From: Clostridiales bacterium
GTDB lineage: Bacteria; Bacillota; Clostridia; Saccharofermentanales; DTU023
Length of the DNA stretch: 64,000 nucleotides
Reading direction: 5' to 3'
Assembly: GCA_004556455.1 (NCBI GenBank)
Contig: SFGY01000007.1
Coordinates: 62,001 to 126,000, forward strand
The number at the start of each line of letters is the position of its first letter. Within the stretch, counting starts at the first letter, position 1. Made by a program: the position numbers and the translations under genes. This document shows, one piece after another, positions 1-9,305 of this stretch. Below the pieces are notes generated by a model. It was not told where the DNA came from, made no database searches, and saw only the letters and a list, made by a program, of their open reading frames with translations.

Positions 1-264
1 GATCGCGCCGATCAGAGTGCCAAAAATGATGACCAGACCAATATCCCGGAGCGTGCCAGCAAAGCCCTCACGGATCACCGAAAGAACCCCCGGCAAGGGG
101 CCACTGTCTGTCGCGGTGTCTAACAGGGGCAGTCCAGCGAGCAGAGCCAGACACAAAGAAAGAACCAGAAGAGCCAGAAAAGGGTGGATCTTTCCTTTGC
201 CGATCGCCAGCACCAGAAAGCCCAACCCGGCCACAAAGGCTAGTGCAAAGCCTGCCAGACTCAT
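1..264 (-). CDS. GntP-family permease, N-terminal part (cut by window edge)
   Basis: The minus strand reads the first 88 residues of a hydrophobic protein; the rest lies outside the window. Two or three membrane segments are visible, and the stretch SVIREGFAGTLRDIGLVII followed by a GTLIGAI-type motif is what gluconate:H+ symporter (GntP) proteins show near their N-terminus. The ATG at 264 is preceded by a G-rich ribosome site on the minus strand. Known members import gluconate or related hydroxy acids through the cytoplasmic membrane; the substrate here is unknown. It diverges from the M16C peptidase gene. Another member of the wider ion-transporter superfamily is possible. Confidence 0.72.
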   Translation of the reverse strand, partial: MSLAGFALAFVAGLGFLVLAIGKGKIHPFLALLVLSLCLALLAGLPLLDTATDSGPLPGVLSVIREGFAGTLRDIGLVIIFGTLIGAI

Positions 265-411
265 CTTCTGCCCCCCTGTTTCTTTTGGATTAATAGTCTT
301 TTTTCATTTTGACAAGCCCACGTCCGCTTGGCAAGAGGCGGGACTTCTGTCAACACAGTGGCCCTTGCTATAATAGGCCTGAAAAATGCAGTGGAGAGAG
401 GCCATAATTCG

Positions 412-3408
412 ATGGGCAGACAGAAAAAAGGGCAGGAACAAACAGGGCAGAAACAAGCCGAGCTTCAACGCGCTCCCCGAAACCTTTGCGGTTTTGAGCT
501 TGAAGCCGAAGAGAGCATAAAGGAATGGCAGGCCGAGGCCCATATCTACCGTCATAGCAGCACCGGAGCCAAACTGCTTCAGCTCGCATGCGAGGATAAA
601 AATAAAGTTTTCGGAGTCCTCTTTAACACGCAGGCCAACAATGACAGCGGGGTCGCCCACATCATTGAACACTCGGTCTTTAACGGCTCCGAAAACTACC
701 CTCTCCGTGAGCCTTTCACCGTGCTCGAAAAAAATTCGCTCAACAGCTTCATGAATGCGATGACCTTTGCCGATCGTACGTTCTATCCTGTCGCCTCTTA
801 TCACGAAAAGGATTTTCTCACCTGTGTGGAGGTTTATCTGGATGCCATCTTTCACCCGCTTTGCCTGAAAAATGAAGCGATCTTCCGTCAGGAAGGCATA
901 CGTCTGGAAGTCAACGAAGAGGGCGAGCCTGAATTCAATGGCGTCGTCTACAATGAAATGAAAGGCGTCCTCAGCGATCCTGCTGTTCTGCTCTGGCGTG
1001 AGAGTTCCAAACTGCTCTATGACAACAACTATCGCTGGAATTCAGGAGGTGATCCGAAGGCCATTCGAGAGCTCTCTTACGAGGACTTCAAAGCCTTTTA
1101 CCGAAAAAACTATCATCCGGGCAATGCCTGTTTTCTGGTCTACGGAGACATTGACTTAAAGAAAGTAGCCGGGCGCATTGATAAGAGCCTCCAGGCCAGT
1201 GAAGCAAGGGCTCTCCTTCCCCCTGTCCCTCCAGTCCCCCTGGCAAGCCCTCTGCACTCCCCTCTCAGCAGCACGGTTCGCGCCAGTTCAAGCGATGGAA
1301 AATCCATGGCCCTTTTACAATTTGTGGGGACACATGAGCCTGATCTTGACGATGAAGACACTCTGGAAGTCGCAAGTCTCGCCCTTTTTTCCATGGAATC
1401 TTCGCCCCTGCGCAGAGCCTTGATTGAAAGCGGCTTTTGTGAGGATGTCTCAGAGGGACCTGCTCAAAGTCAACGCGACCTGGCCAGCACCATTTTGCTC
1501 TCCGGAACCCGCGAAAGCGATCCTGAAAAGGTCTCGAAAGCCTTTTTCAGGGCGCTGGCCGACTTCCTGAAGGAAGCTCCGGAAAAGCGCCGGGAACTCT
1601 TCCTCGCCGCTTACAGTCTTCTCAGTTTTCAATTGCGCGAAGGCGACAGCGGGACCCTTCCACGAGGTCTGCTGCTCTCACTTTCGCCCATGCTCGCCTG
1701 GCCAGATGGAGTTTCTCCTTTTGCGCACCTCCACTATGAAGAGCGTCTGCGAAGGCTCAAAGCAAAGATTGAAAGCGGCAAAATGGAAGCGTGGATTTCT
1801 GAGTTCTTTTTGCATAATCCCTTTTATGCGGTGGTCACCCAGCTTCCCGTGGATCCCGAAAGCTTTGCTGCGGCCGCTGCACAGGAAGAAAAGGCCGCTG
1901 CAGCAGCCCGTTGGGAAAAGCTGGGAAAGAGCGGACAAAAGCGCGAAATGAAAGCCAATCAGGCTATGAAAGCCTGGCAGGAAAGTGAGGACAAGCCTGA
2001 AATTCTGGCCCGTATCCCCCTGCTGCAGCTTTCAGATTTAGCCCGTGAAAACGCTTTCCGCGAAGCTTCCGCAGAAAAAATTCTGTACCCCGGAGATCCG
2101 GATCACAGCGGTTTTGAACTGCTGCACTACGATATTTTTACTTCCGGTATCCTCTATCTTAATTTCTCCTTTCCCCTGGAGAATCTGAGTCCTCAGGACC
2201 TCTTCCATCTTGGCATTCTTAAAGAAGTTCTGGGACGTGTGGACACCCGCTCTCACAGCTACGCTGAACTCACCAATCAGCTCTTTCTGAAAAGCGGCGG
2301 CCTCAGCTGTGGCCTCGATTTTTATCCGACTGCTTCCTTTCTCAGTTTTTCTCTGAAAGTTCTGCCGGAAAATCTGGAAGCAGCCTTAAATCTTCTGGAA
2401 GAGATCCTTCTCTTCTCCAGGCTGGACAGTCGGGAACGCATCGCCCAGGTTCTCCAGACAGAGCTCCTCGATCGCAGACTGGGCCTCATTTCCAGCGGCC
2501 ACAGCACCGCCATGGAAGCCGTGGCCTCCCACTACGATCCGCTCGTATTCGCCGATTCACAGAGCGACGGTCTCTATTTTTATGAAAATCTGCGCCAGTG
2601 TTTGCTGAATGCCGAGCAGGAAAAACAGCTTCCGGATTTCAGCGGAGCTTTGCAGGAGCTGCTGGATCGTGTGCTCTGTAAAGACCGCGTGCAGGTCGAT
2701 TTCATCGGTGAAGAAAAAGCCAAACCGGCGCTTATCGCCGCCCTGCAAAACATATTGTCCCGTTTCCCGCTCGCCGCAGCCAATCATCCATGTGAAGAAG
2801 CGACCTCTGCGAAGCGCAGGTCAGACGGGAATCCCGCCTATATCATCCCCGGCCACGTCCAGTACGCTGCCCTGGGCGGTCACTTTGATGCGCAGTCTTC
2901 AGAGGAAGCTTTCGATGGCTGCTGGCACCTTGTGCGCAATCTTCTGCAGAAAGATTATCTCTGGACGCGCCTGCGTGTGGAGGGCGGCGCTTACGGCGGG
3001 GGTTGTCAGATCTCCCGCAGAGGCGGACTGCTTTTTTACAGTTACCGGGACCCGCACTGCCGGGAAAGCCTGGAGACTTTCAGAATGGCCGCTGAATGGC
3101 TACGTCATGTTCATCTTTCCAGCGAAGAACTGCGCGGACTTATCATCGGGACCATTGCCGATTTTGACCGTCCCTGTTCCCCTGCTCTTGAGGGAAATCT
3201 GGCCATCGCCCGTCATTATAAAGGGCTCAGCCTGGCGCAGCTGCAGCGCGAACGCGAAGCTGTCCTCAGCTGTAATTTGCAGAAAATTCGCAGCAAAGCA
3301 GAGATCCTGGAAAAAGTCCTTCAACAGAATCACTTTGCCGTTTTCGGCAGCGAAAAAGCGATCAAAGAAAATGTCGAACTCTTTTCCGAGGTCAAAAACC
3401 TCTTCTGA
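412..3408 (+). CDS. M16C-family zinc metallopeptidase (PreP/Cym1-like)
   Basis: A 998-residue protein with the inverted zinc motif HIIEH at residues 83-87 (H83, E86, H87), followed by NGSENYPL and MNAMTFADRTFYP, which are characteristic of the M16C presequence-protease branch. The full length matches the fused two-half architecture (about 970 residues) that forms a closed chamber degrading short unfolded peptides. No signal peptide is seen, so it is probably cytoplasmic. The start at 412 is preferred over the upstream in-frame start at 328 because a GGAGAGAGG-like ribosome site lies about 11 bases before it. It appears to be a single-gene unit, divergent from the GntP gene. A role in peptide turnover is inferred from the family. 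Confidence 0.9.
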   Translation: MGRQKKGQEQTGQKQAELQRAPRNLCGFELEAEESIKEWQAEAHIYRHSSTGAKLLQLACEDKNKVFGVLFNTQANNDSGVAHIIEHSVFNGSENYPLREPFTVLEKNSLNSFMNAMTFADRTFYPVASYHEKDFLTCVEVYLDAIFHPLCLKNEAIFRQEGIRLEVNEEGEPEFNGVVYNEMKGVLSDPAVLLWRESSKLLYDNNYRWNSGGDPKAIRELSYEDFKAFYRKNYHPGNACFLVYGDIDLKKVAGRIDKSLQASEARALLPPVPPVPLASPLHSPLSSTVRASSSDGKSMALLQFVGTHEPDLDDEDTLEVASLALFSMESSPLRRALIESGFCEDVSEGPAQSQRDLASTILLSGTRESDPEKVSKAFFRALADFLKEAPEKRRELFLAAYSLLSFQLREGDSGTLPRGLLLSLSPMLAWPDGVSPFAHLHYEERLRRLKAKIESGKMEAWISEFFLHNPFYAVVTQLPVDPESFAAAAAQEEKAAAAARWEKLGKSGQKREMKANQAMKAWQESEDKPEILARIPLLQLSDLARENAFREASAEKILYPGDPDHSGFELLHYDIFTSGILYLNFSFPLENLSPQDLFHLGILKEVLGRVDTRSHSYAELTNQLFLKSGGLSCGLDFYPTASFLSFSLKVLPENLEAALNLLEEILLFSRLDSRERIAQVLQTELLDRRLGLISSGHSTAMEAVASHYDPLVFADSQSDGLYFYENLRQCLLNAEQEKQLPDFSGALQELLDRVLCKDRVQVDFIGEEKAKPALIAALQNILSRFPLAAANHPCEEATSAKRRSDGNPAYIIPGHVQYAALGGHFDAQSSEEAFDGCWHLVRNLLQKDYLWTRLRVEGGAYGGGCQISRRGGLLFYSYRDPHCRESLETFRMAAEWLRHVHLSSEELRGLIIGTIADFDRPCSPALEGNLAIARHYKGLSLAQLQREREAVLSCNLQKIRSKAEILEKVLQQNHFAVFGSEKAIKENVELFSEVKNLF

Positions 3409-3432
3409 TGCGGCAGCCTTTTCGAAGAGCGC

Positions 3433-3897
3433 TTAGCTGATGTCGTCTTTGGAAGAAGAGCACGTTGAACTGATCCACTCTTTGTGATCGCGGTCAGAAG
3501 CCAGCTCAGCCAGAGTGATCGAGGAAAAAAGATCTTCAATTTTCCCCTGCAGCCCCTGGTAAAAGCGGCGCACGGGACAGTGATCTGCCGCGCAGCGGCT
3601 GCAGTAAGCATCTTTCTCCAGACAGCGGCTAATATAGCTGCTCTGCTCCATGACCCGAATCACATCGAAAAGGGTAATGGTTTCAGCCGGTCGAGCGAGG
3701 CGGTAACCTCCGTTCACACCCGGTTTAACGAGGATTAAACCGGCATCGGAAAGCTTGTTGCCGATCTTATATAAAAAGCTCCGCGGGACAACCAATTGCT
3801 CAGCGAGTTCGCTTGAGGTAATGAGATTCTCTCCCTCACTCATACTGAGGTACAGCATAATCCGGACGGCGTAATCTGTGGTGATATTGAGTTGCAT
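3433..3897 (-). CDS. Rrf2-family transcriptional regulator, probably Fe-S binding
   Basis: A 154-residue protein with an N-terminal winged helix and an Rrf2 core (NITTDYAVRIMLYLS). A cysteine cluster at C92, C99, C102 and C107 resembles the [2Fe-2S] ligand region of IscR, with the spacing altered and one extra cysteine. Family members sense iron-sulfur status, nitric oxide or redox state and bind DNA as dimers. The gene converges on the M16C peptidase gene, ending 25 bp from it. Its own promoter and a palindrome overlapping the ribosome site suggest autoregulation. The regulated genes cannot be deduced from position alone. Confidence 0.88.
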   Translation of the reverse strand: MQLNITTDYAVRIMLYLSMSEGENLITSSELAEQLVVPRSFLYKIGNKLSDAGLILVKPGVNGGYRLARPAETITLFDVIRVMEQSSYISRCLEKDAYCSRCAADHCPVRRFYQGLQGKIEDLFSSITLAELASDRDHKEWISSTCSSSKDDIS

Positions 3898-3903
3898 GCT
3901 GAA

Positions 3904-3919
3904 ACCTTTCCTGAAAGGT
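3904..3919. promoter_or_regulatory. Palindrome over the Rrf2 gene's ribosome site
   Basis: ACCTTTCCTGAAAGGT is a perfect inverted repeat (6-bp arms, 4-bp centre) just upstream of the Rrf2 start codon, and the minus-strand ribosome site AGGAAAGG lies within it. It could be an autoregulatory operator or a hairpin that occludes translation. That it is functional is inference. Confidence 0.45.
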
Positions 3920-3944
3920 CTTCATCACAAAGACATTTTCGACT

Positions 3945-3973
3945 ATTCTAAGACTAAGCTGGCAGGACTGCAA
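3945..3973 (-). promoter_or_regulatory. Probable promoter of the Rrf2 gene
   Basis: On the minus strand TTGCAG and TAGAAT are separated by 17 bases, a sigma-A-like arrangement about 50 bases upstream of the Rrf2 start codon. Confidence 0.5.
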
Positions 3974-4400
3974 ATCGAGACATGAAAGCGCTCTAAATGT
4001 CTAAAACTCCTCTGTTCATTTTTCAAGTTTCGTCTGTCTTCCAGCCTTTCGCTGACTTCCGTGTTGTCTCTGTATTTCAACCTGCTCAAAAGGGTTGACT
4101 TTTTATAGCTGCTTTTTTTATAACTGCTCTAATGAAACTTATTATGATACTTAGATTTATGTCGTCATGGAATGTTCGTGGAAAAAGGATCGATTTTCCA
4201 GCAGGAGCCAGCCCATAGGCAAAGACGCCGTCTTCGCTTATAATTGAGAATAACAAATAAAAAATTCTCAGTAGCCGTTCGCTTTGCCTGAAAGCTGCGC
4301 TGTTTGAACCGTTGCGTTTAGATACGTATGACCTGCAAAGCAACAGAAACCCAGCCTGAATTTGAAGATGAAGCGATTTGCTTCTAAATTGGAGGAAAAA

Positions 4401-5642
4401 ATGAAGAAGATTTCCCTGAAAAGCGCTTTTTGCTTAATTTTAAGCTTCGTGCTCAGCTGCGGTCTGCTTCTCGGTACAAAAACGCTCGTTGTTTCAGCCG
4501 AAGCGAGTGAAAGCCAAAGCACAGAAGCTGCCGAAACCTCCTCAAGTGAAAAAGAAGGAGAAAAAGACGTGAGTGAAAAAACAGATCCCCGCACCCTGAG
4601 TGCAGAAGAACGCGAAAAAGGCGTTCTCTGTGTCTGGCCTCTCGGTCTGAAGTATGAGCTCCCCGAGATTCTCAATGACGAACACGTCAAAGTTCGCACT
4701 GACGGGATTCATGCGGATGAAGAGGATCGCCTTTACACCAGCCGTGGCTTCTATTTTCGTCCCCAAGCAAGGCTTGATCTCGCTAAAGACATCCGTTTTG
4801 AATACGATGCCACGGAGAATCGCGAGAACTACAAAAAACGCATGGACGAAGAAGTCCTGCCGTTCGATCTGCCGCTGTTCAAGGTGGTGAATCTGCGCAG
4901 CGACAAACTGCCCGAAAGCGAAGAAGAACGCGAAAAGCTCTTCCGTGAAGAACTGGAGAAGGCTTCTGACTTCGCGAAGACTCCTGTCAAAGAGATCAAA
5001 AAACTTCTCGAAGAAGATGGCCTGAGCCAATATCTCCTGATTTTTGAGGATCCCGAAACGCCTCTGGCTGCAGCGGAGGATGCCGAGCTCTTCAAAAAAG
5101 TTCGTGAGGGCTGTGAAGAGCTGCTGAAAAATATGCAGAGCTTCCGTGCAGAGAAGAGTGAAGAAAGTTTTCCCAAAGTCGAAAAATGGACTTTTGAAGG
5201 CACGGACTACAATCTGAGCGACGAGCCGATCACCGACGCCATTCTTAAAAATGCCAAACTGACCTATGTCGTCTACTGGACGACCTGGTGCCCGGATTGC
5301 CACAACGAGCTGAAATTCCTCGGAGAACAGCTGGATTTCCTCAAAGAACATGACATTCAGCTGCTCGGCATCGTCAAAGATGTCAAGGCCGAAGAAATTG
5401 ACGAAGACGTGCTGGCTGAGGCCCATAAAGTCATCGATGAGCGCGGTCTGACTGACGCTATGCCCGTCATGCTGGACTCCGACGAGCTGGAAGATGGTCT
5501 CTTTATCCGTGCGCTTAATATTCCTACAACCTTCTTTGTGGATGGTGAGGGCAAAATTTACCGCGCCTACGTTGAACCCGACACGTCCAAATGGCAGGAT
5601 GAGGCCCTCGCTGTCCTCGCCGAGATGGACGAGAAAAAATAG
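4401..5642 (+). CDS. Exported TlpA-like thioredoxin-fold protein
   Basis: A 413-residue protein with an N-terminal hydrophobic segment (residues 7-30) and the thioredoxin motif WCPDC (C297, C300) in a C-terminal TlpA/AhpC-type domain that ends with the FFVDGEGKIYR strand. About 270 residues of charged, Glu-rich sequence precede the redox domain and match nothing I recognise. It probably acts as a thiol-disulfide reductant outside the membrane. C20 could be lipidated (VLSC), but the hydrophobic stretch continues beyond it, so cleavage after VSA is equally plausible. The start at 4401 has GGAGG five bases upstream. A strong terminator follows. The other TlpA-like protein (10461) has the same order of parts. 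Confidence 0.82.
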   Translation: MKKISLKSAFCLILSFVLSCGLLLGTKTLVVSAEASESQSTEAAETSSSEKEGEKDVSEKTDPRTLSAEEREKGVLCVWPLGLKYELPEILNDEHVKVRTDGIHADEEDRLYTSRGFYFRPQARLDLAKDIRFEYDATENRENYKKRMDEEVLPFDLPLFKVVNLRSDKLPESEEEREKLFREELEKASDFAKTPVKEIKKLLEEDGLSQYLLIFEDPETPLAAAEDAELFKKVREGCEELLKNMQSFRAEKSEESFPKVEKWTFEGTDYNLSDEPITDAILKNAKLTYVVYWTTWCPDCHNELKFLGEQLDFLKEHDIQLLGIVKDVKAEEIDEDVLAEAHKVIDERGLTDAMPVMLDSDELEDGLFIRALNIPTTFFVDGEGKIYRAYVEPDTSKWQDEALAVLAEMDEKK

Positions 5643-5784
5643 CGTTCTGTTGCCGGCATATCCCGCGCTAAGGCCTTTAAAATCAGGCATAATCTGACCC
5701 AAATGCTGCCGCTGGCTCATGTCGGAACTCCTCCAAAGCTTTTCACAGCAGGTGAGGACAAGGACTTTCCACCGTGCATTCTCA

Positions 5785-5823
5785 GGGCCAGGGCTTGTCA
5801 ACGGACAAGCCCCGGCCCTTTTT
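5785..5823 (+). terminator. Rho-independent terminator after the TlpA-like gene
   Basis: GGGCC-A-GGGCTTGTC pairs with GACAAGCCC-C-GGCCC around an AACG loop and is followed by five T. The 14-bp stem with one mismatch is a textbook terminator. Confidence 0.9.
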
Positions 5824-5896
5824 CACGAAACCCGGCAGCCCCTGTGCTTCTCCGGCACAAACTGTTGAAACATGAACAAACTCAGGAAGGGAATTT

Positions 5897-6844
5897 ATGA
5901 AGAGGCAGGAAAAACATAAGTTTTGGCTTGGCGTGCTCTTTCTCACGGCGGCCATATGGGGAACCGGTTTTATTGCCACCAAGATGGCCGTCGATGTTGG
6001 GTACAGCTCATCCTTTATGATGCTGACTCGCTTTCTGATCTCCGCTCTTGTCCTTATTCCCTTTCTTCGCAAAGAGTTTCGCGGGCTCAGCAAAACAAGC
6101 TGGGGCGGAGGTTTTCTGGTCGGCCTGGTCCTCTTTTTGGGCTACGCCTTTCAAACTGAAGGCATCCGCAGTTGCACGCCTTCCATGAACGCCCTGCTCA
6201 CAGCCACCAGCATTCTCTTTATTCCCTTTGCGGTCTGGCTGCTCTTTAAACAGCGTCCTGCCAGGTCCGTGTTTATCTGCTGTGCAATTGCCTTCATCGG
6301 CATTTTGCTGCTGACGCTGGATTTGCACACCATGAAGTTTCATTTCGGGATTGGGGAAATTCTGACCCTGCTCGGAGCTTTTCTCTTTGCCTGGCACTCG
6401 GCTCTCATCGCCTGGTTTGCCCAGCGCGGCAGCCCGACCATGATTCATTTCATGCAAATGCTCTTTGCCTGCCTTCTATCCGGCATCTGGTTTATCTTTT
6501 CCGATGGTCGTCTGGAACTCTTCCGTCCCAGCAAAGGGATGCTGCTCATTCTCTGGCTGGCTCTGCCCTGTACGCTCCTGGCCTTCTGGCTGCAGAGCAT
6601 GGCACAACGCTATGTCCACCCCTCTCAGTCGTCGATGATTCTCTCGACCGAAAGTCTTTTCGCGTCATTATTCTCTGTGCTTTTCGGTTTCGACACGCTG
6701 CGACTGAACCTCCTGCTCGGCGGCGGCATACTGCTCAGCGCCATCTTCAGCCTGGAGCTTCTGGAACGCCGTGCCGCTAAGGAAAAGAAAGCTGAGGGCA
6801 CGCAGGAAAGCGACGGCACCCTGCTCAAAACCAGGACACCCTGA
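5897..6844 (+). CDS. EamA/DMT-superfamily membrane transporter
   Basis: A 315-residue protein with about ten hydrophobic segments and two EamA-type repeats; the first begins FLTAAIWGTGFIATKMAVD and the second half contains LILWLALPCTLLAFWLQ and STESLFASLFSVLFG, both typical of drug/metabolite exporters. It lies in the cytoplasmic membrane. The charged C-terminal tail (from about residue 290) is probably cytoplasmic. AGGAAGGG lies five bases before the ATG. It follows the terminator, so it is likely transcribed alone. The substrate cannot be inferred; relatives export amino acids, nucleobases or metabolites. Confidence 0.9.
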   Translation: MKRQEKHKFWLGVLFLTAAIWGTGFIATKMAVDVGYSSSFMMLTRFLISALVLIPFLRKEFRGLSKTSWGGGFLVGLVLFLGYAFQTEGIRSCTPSMNALLTATSILFIPFAVWLLFKQRPARSVFICCAIAFIGILLLTLDLHTMKFHFGIGEILTLLGAFLFAWHSALIAWFAQRGSPTMIHFMQMLFACLLSGIWFIFSDGRLELFRPSKGMLLILWLALPCTLLAFWLQSMAQRYVHPSQSSMILSTESLFASLFSVLFGFDTLRLNLLLGGGILLSAIFSLELLERRAAKEKKAEGTQESDGTLLKTRTP

Positions 6845-7035
6845 GGGCAGAAAAAATGTGACGCCCTCACGCCATACGGCCGGGCTATGTACCTCCACCT
6901 GGAAGACATGTTGATATTAGGAATAGCTTCTCACACGAAGTGCTGAAAACGAAAACTTAACAGGACGTTCTTGATGCGTGTGGCAAACTGAGGAGCATGT
7001 GTCAATTCTCGTCGAGCGCGGCGGTTTTGGCGTTG

Positions 7036-8166
7036 TTATGCACGTGGCAAAATCAGCAGCATACAGGTCCCCTCTGTGGAGCTTGTTTCAACCTGCACAG
7101 ATCCGCCATGAAGCCTTGCAATCTCCCAGACAAGAGAGAGGCCGAGACCCACACCGCCATAGTCCCGGCTGCGGGATTGATCCACCCTGAAAAAAGGCTG
7201 AAAAATGCTCTGCTGAAGCTCCGCCGGTATACCCTTGCCGCTGTCCCTCACACGGACGAGGATGTACTCTTCCTCCGGGACGATGGAAACACGAACAATT
7301 CCCTCTTGGCGGTTGTATTTGATGGCATTCTCACAGAGATTAAAAAGCAGGCGGTAGATCAGGGGGTCACTGCCAATGACACAGGCATCCCCCTCACTTT
7401 CAAGGTGAATCCTGTTTTTTTCCGCCAGTGGGGTGAGATCCGTAAATATTTCTTCAATCATGGGCTGGAGCTGGACCGTATCTTTACGCTCTACGTTCTG
7501 AAAATGGCTCATTTCCAGCAGAATACCCGTCATCTGGCTCATCCGCTCGGTCTGCTCCCGCAGGAGACGGAGGAAGTCCCTGCTTTCTTCCGAAAGATCG
7601 GGGTGTTCCGCCGAAAAAAGCTCTATCTGAGCCTGCAGCAGTGCCAGCGGCGTGCGCAGTTCATGGGCGGCATTCCCCGTAAACTGACGCTGGGCGGCAA
7701 AAGCGTGATTCAGGCGCTCCAGCATCTGGTTGAATGAGCGGCCGAGCTGCTGAAATTCAGGCAGGAGATCTTCGTTGATCTTCATATCAGACAGGTTATT
7801 CAGCTGAACCTTCTCCACCTGAGCGACAAAACTGTGCAGGGGCTTCAAAGCATGTCCACTGACAAACCAGGCCAGAATCCCGCTCAGAACCGTCACTGCA
7901 GCCGTGATGAGCCAGGTACTCATAAAGAACGAGGTCTGAGCTCCCTGGATAATAATGGTCAGCCCTTCTTCCGTTCCTTTAGCCTCCGGGTCAAAAAAGG
8001 CCGTCTCCCCTTCATTGGTGTTACTGTAGCCCTGAATGGATTCGCCAATACGGTCCATAGTGCGGATGCCGGAGAAACCTAAGAGCAGCTGCATCGCCAC
8101 GCAGCTCAGGCAGATCAGCAAAGCGGTCATCAGGGTCATTCGCCACTGCAAAGAAAGCCGCTTCAT
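7036..8166 (-). CDS. Sensor histidine kinase (HAMP-HisKA-HATPase)
   Basis: A 376-residue membrane kinase. Segments at about residues 10-32 and 82-103 flank a roughly 50-residue external loop; a HAMP region follows, then the phospho-acceptor box NAAHELRTPLALL with H168, the N box NLCENAIKYN, the G1 box DSGKGI and the G2 box YGGVGLGLSL. It autophosphorylates and passes phosphate to the response regulator whose gene overlaps it by four bases (ATGA). The short external loop gives no clue to the signal. The nearest divergent cluster (CXXC micro-protein, ferredoxin, TlpA) is a natural candidate target, by inference only. Confidence 0.92.
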   Translation of the reverse strand: MKRLSLQWRMTLMTALLICLSCVAMQLLLGFSGIRTMDRIGESIQGYSNTNEGETAFFDPEAKGTEEGLTIIIQGAQTSFFMSTWLITAAVTVLSGILAWFVSGHALKPLHSFVAQVEKVQLNNLSDMKINEDLLPEFQQLGRSFNQMLERLNHAFAAQRQFTGNAAHELRTPLALLQAQIELFSAEHPDLSEESRDFLRLLREQTERMSQMTGILLEMSHFQNVERKDTVQLQPMIEEIFTDLTPLAEKNRIHLESEGDACVIGSDPLIYRLLFNLCENAIKYNRQEGIVRVSIVPEEEYILVRVRDSGKGIPAELQQSIFQPFFRVDQSRSRDYGGVGLGLSLVWEIARLHGGSVQVETSSTEGTCMLLILPRA

Positions 8167-8840
8167 GCCTCTTCCCCTTCCATGAGATAACCCTCGCCAA
8201 TGCGATTATGAATCGGATCGTAGCCCAGCTCCGCACGCAGCTTCTTGCGCAAAGAGGAAATATGCACCCGAATGGAGTTGCTGAAATTATCCACGCTGTT
8301 ATCCCAGACATGCTCGATCAGCTCCTCCTGACTGACCGGACGCCCCTGATGCACCAGCAGGTATTCCAGAATACCCGTTTCCTTGCGGGTGAGCGTGAGG
8401 GGCTGCCCATTGACTGAGGCCGAACGGGCCCGGGTGTCAAAGCAAAGTTCCCCGCAGCTCAACTGCACACTCTGCTGAGCAAAACGCCGCAGGGTCAGAC
8501 TGCGGATACGGGCTTCCAGCTCAGCCAGGTGAAAGGGTTTGGCCAGGTAGTCATTAGCCCCGGCATCCAAGCCCTCAACCTTATCTTCCACCTCGCTTCG
8601 GGCGGAAAGGATCAACACCCGTGTCTCCTGGTCTCTCTGCCGCAGCGTCCGCAGGACGGTCATCCCATCCTTCAGAGGCAGGTTGAGATCCAGCACAACC
8701 AGATCATAGTGCTCGACGTCCAGCAGCTCCAGCGCCGCCTCCCCGTCATGGCAATAATCCACACTGTAGGCGAGACGCCGCAGGCTGCGAACAATGGTCT
8801 CACAAAGTTCGCGTTCATCTTCAACAACCAGGAGATGCAT
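8163..8840 (-). CDS. OmpR/PhoB-family response regulator
   Basis: A 225-residue protein with a receiver domain (acidic pair E7/D8, phospho-acceptor D51 in VVLDLNLP, conserved Lys in YLAKPF) and a C-terminal winged helix with the pattern LTRKETGILEYLL and SIRVHISSLRKKL that defines the OmpR class. It is phosphorylated by the downstream-encoded kinase and binds promoter DNA as a dimer. It is the first gene of a two-gene operon with a four-base stop/start overlap. It diverges from the redox cluster starting at 9159, so both could share regulation through the roughly 320-bp gap. Confidence 0.93.
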   Translation of the reverse strand: MHLLVVEDERELCETIVRSLRRLAYSVDYCHDGEAALELLDVEHYDLVVLDLNLPLKDGMTVLRTLRQRDQETRVLILSARSEVEDKVEGLDAGANDYLAKPFHLAELEARIRSLTLRRFAQQSVQLSCGELCFDTRARSASVNGQPLTLTRKETGILEYLLVHQGRPVSQEELIEHVWDNSVDNFSNSIRVHISSLRKKLRAELGYDPIHNRIGEGYLMEGEEA

Positions 8841-9158
8841 GAAAAACCTCGCTCATCAACTTTCACTCAGGGGCCTGAAAATCCACAGATTTAGAACCAC
8901 GTCGATAAAAACCTGAGCCCTTAAAGGTGATGCTCATAAGCTTCGCAGAGAAGCCCCCGTGAAAAAGATCAGGTCTGCTATCGGCCTCCCCGCGTGCTTC
9001 CAAATTTGACAGCAAATGAGTTTTCTTAAAGCTCAAATCAAACTTTATTATAACAAAGCTGCCGACGTTCCCGTAAAAGCTTCATTTTCTTAACAGAAAT
9101 TTTATGCCCATTGCGTTACGATAGGCACAGAAACTCAAAAAATGAAAGGATTACGACG
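8841..9158. other. Divergent intergenic region
   Basis: This gap separates the two-component operon from the CXXC/ferredoxin genes. It contains a TTGACA at 9005-9010 and a TTATAAC-type box near 9045, but no pair with ideal spacing was found. No gene is seen. Confidence 0.4.
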
Positions 9159-9305
9159 ATGAAGCACGGAAAAAAAGCGGCGCTGCAAGCGCTTCTCCTG
9201 GCCATTGGAGTCACCTTCTTATGTCTTGGCGCCCTGCGTGGCGAGACGGCGACGGTTTTGAGCAAAGCCATCAAATTATGTTTGGAGTGTGTGGGCATTG
9301 GCTAA
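9159..9305 (+). CDS. CD1871A-family CXXC micro-protein
   Basis: A 48-residue peptide with one membrane helix (about residues 9-26) and the C-terminal signature CLECVGIG (C41, C44). This matches the CD1871A family of CXXC micro-proteins known from Clostridia next to NapH-like ferredoxins and TlpA proteins, which is the arrangement here. AAAGGA precedes the ATG at 9159; the longer in-frame start at 9111 has no such site. Its last codons overlap the proposed TTG start of the next gene, implying translational coupling. A role in membrane electron transfer to thiols is inferred. Confidence 0.82.
   Translation: MKHGKKAALQALLLAIGVTFLCLGALRGETATVLSKAIKLCLECVGIG

Larger units (their letters stand above)
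3898..4400. other. Intergenic region between Rrf2 and the thioredoxin-fold gene
   Basis: About 500 bases between divergent genes. Besides the Rrf2 promoter and palindrome it holds a plus-strand promoter-like pair, TTGACT at 4095-4100 and TATAAC at 4119-4124 (18-base spacer), some 280 bases before the next start. No convincing gene or RNA structure was seen; short open frames here lack ribosome sites. Confidence 0.5.

Noticed and set aside
4542..5801. A 419-codon minus-strand open frame
   Set aside because: Antisense to the TlpA-like gene, Phe-rich composition typical of reversed Glu/Lys codons; crosses the terminator.
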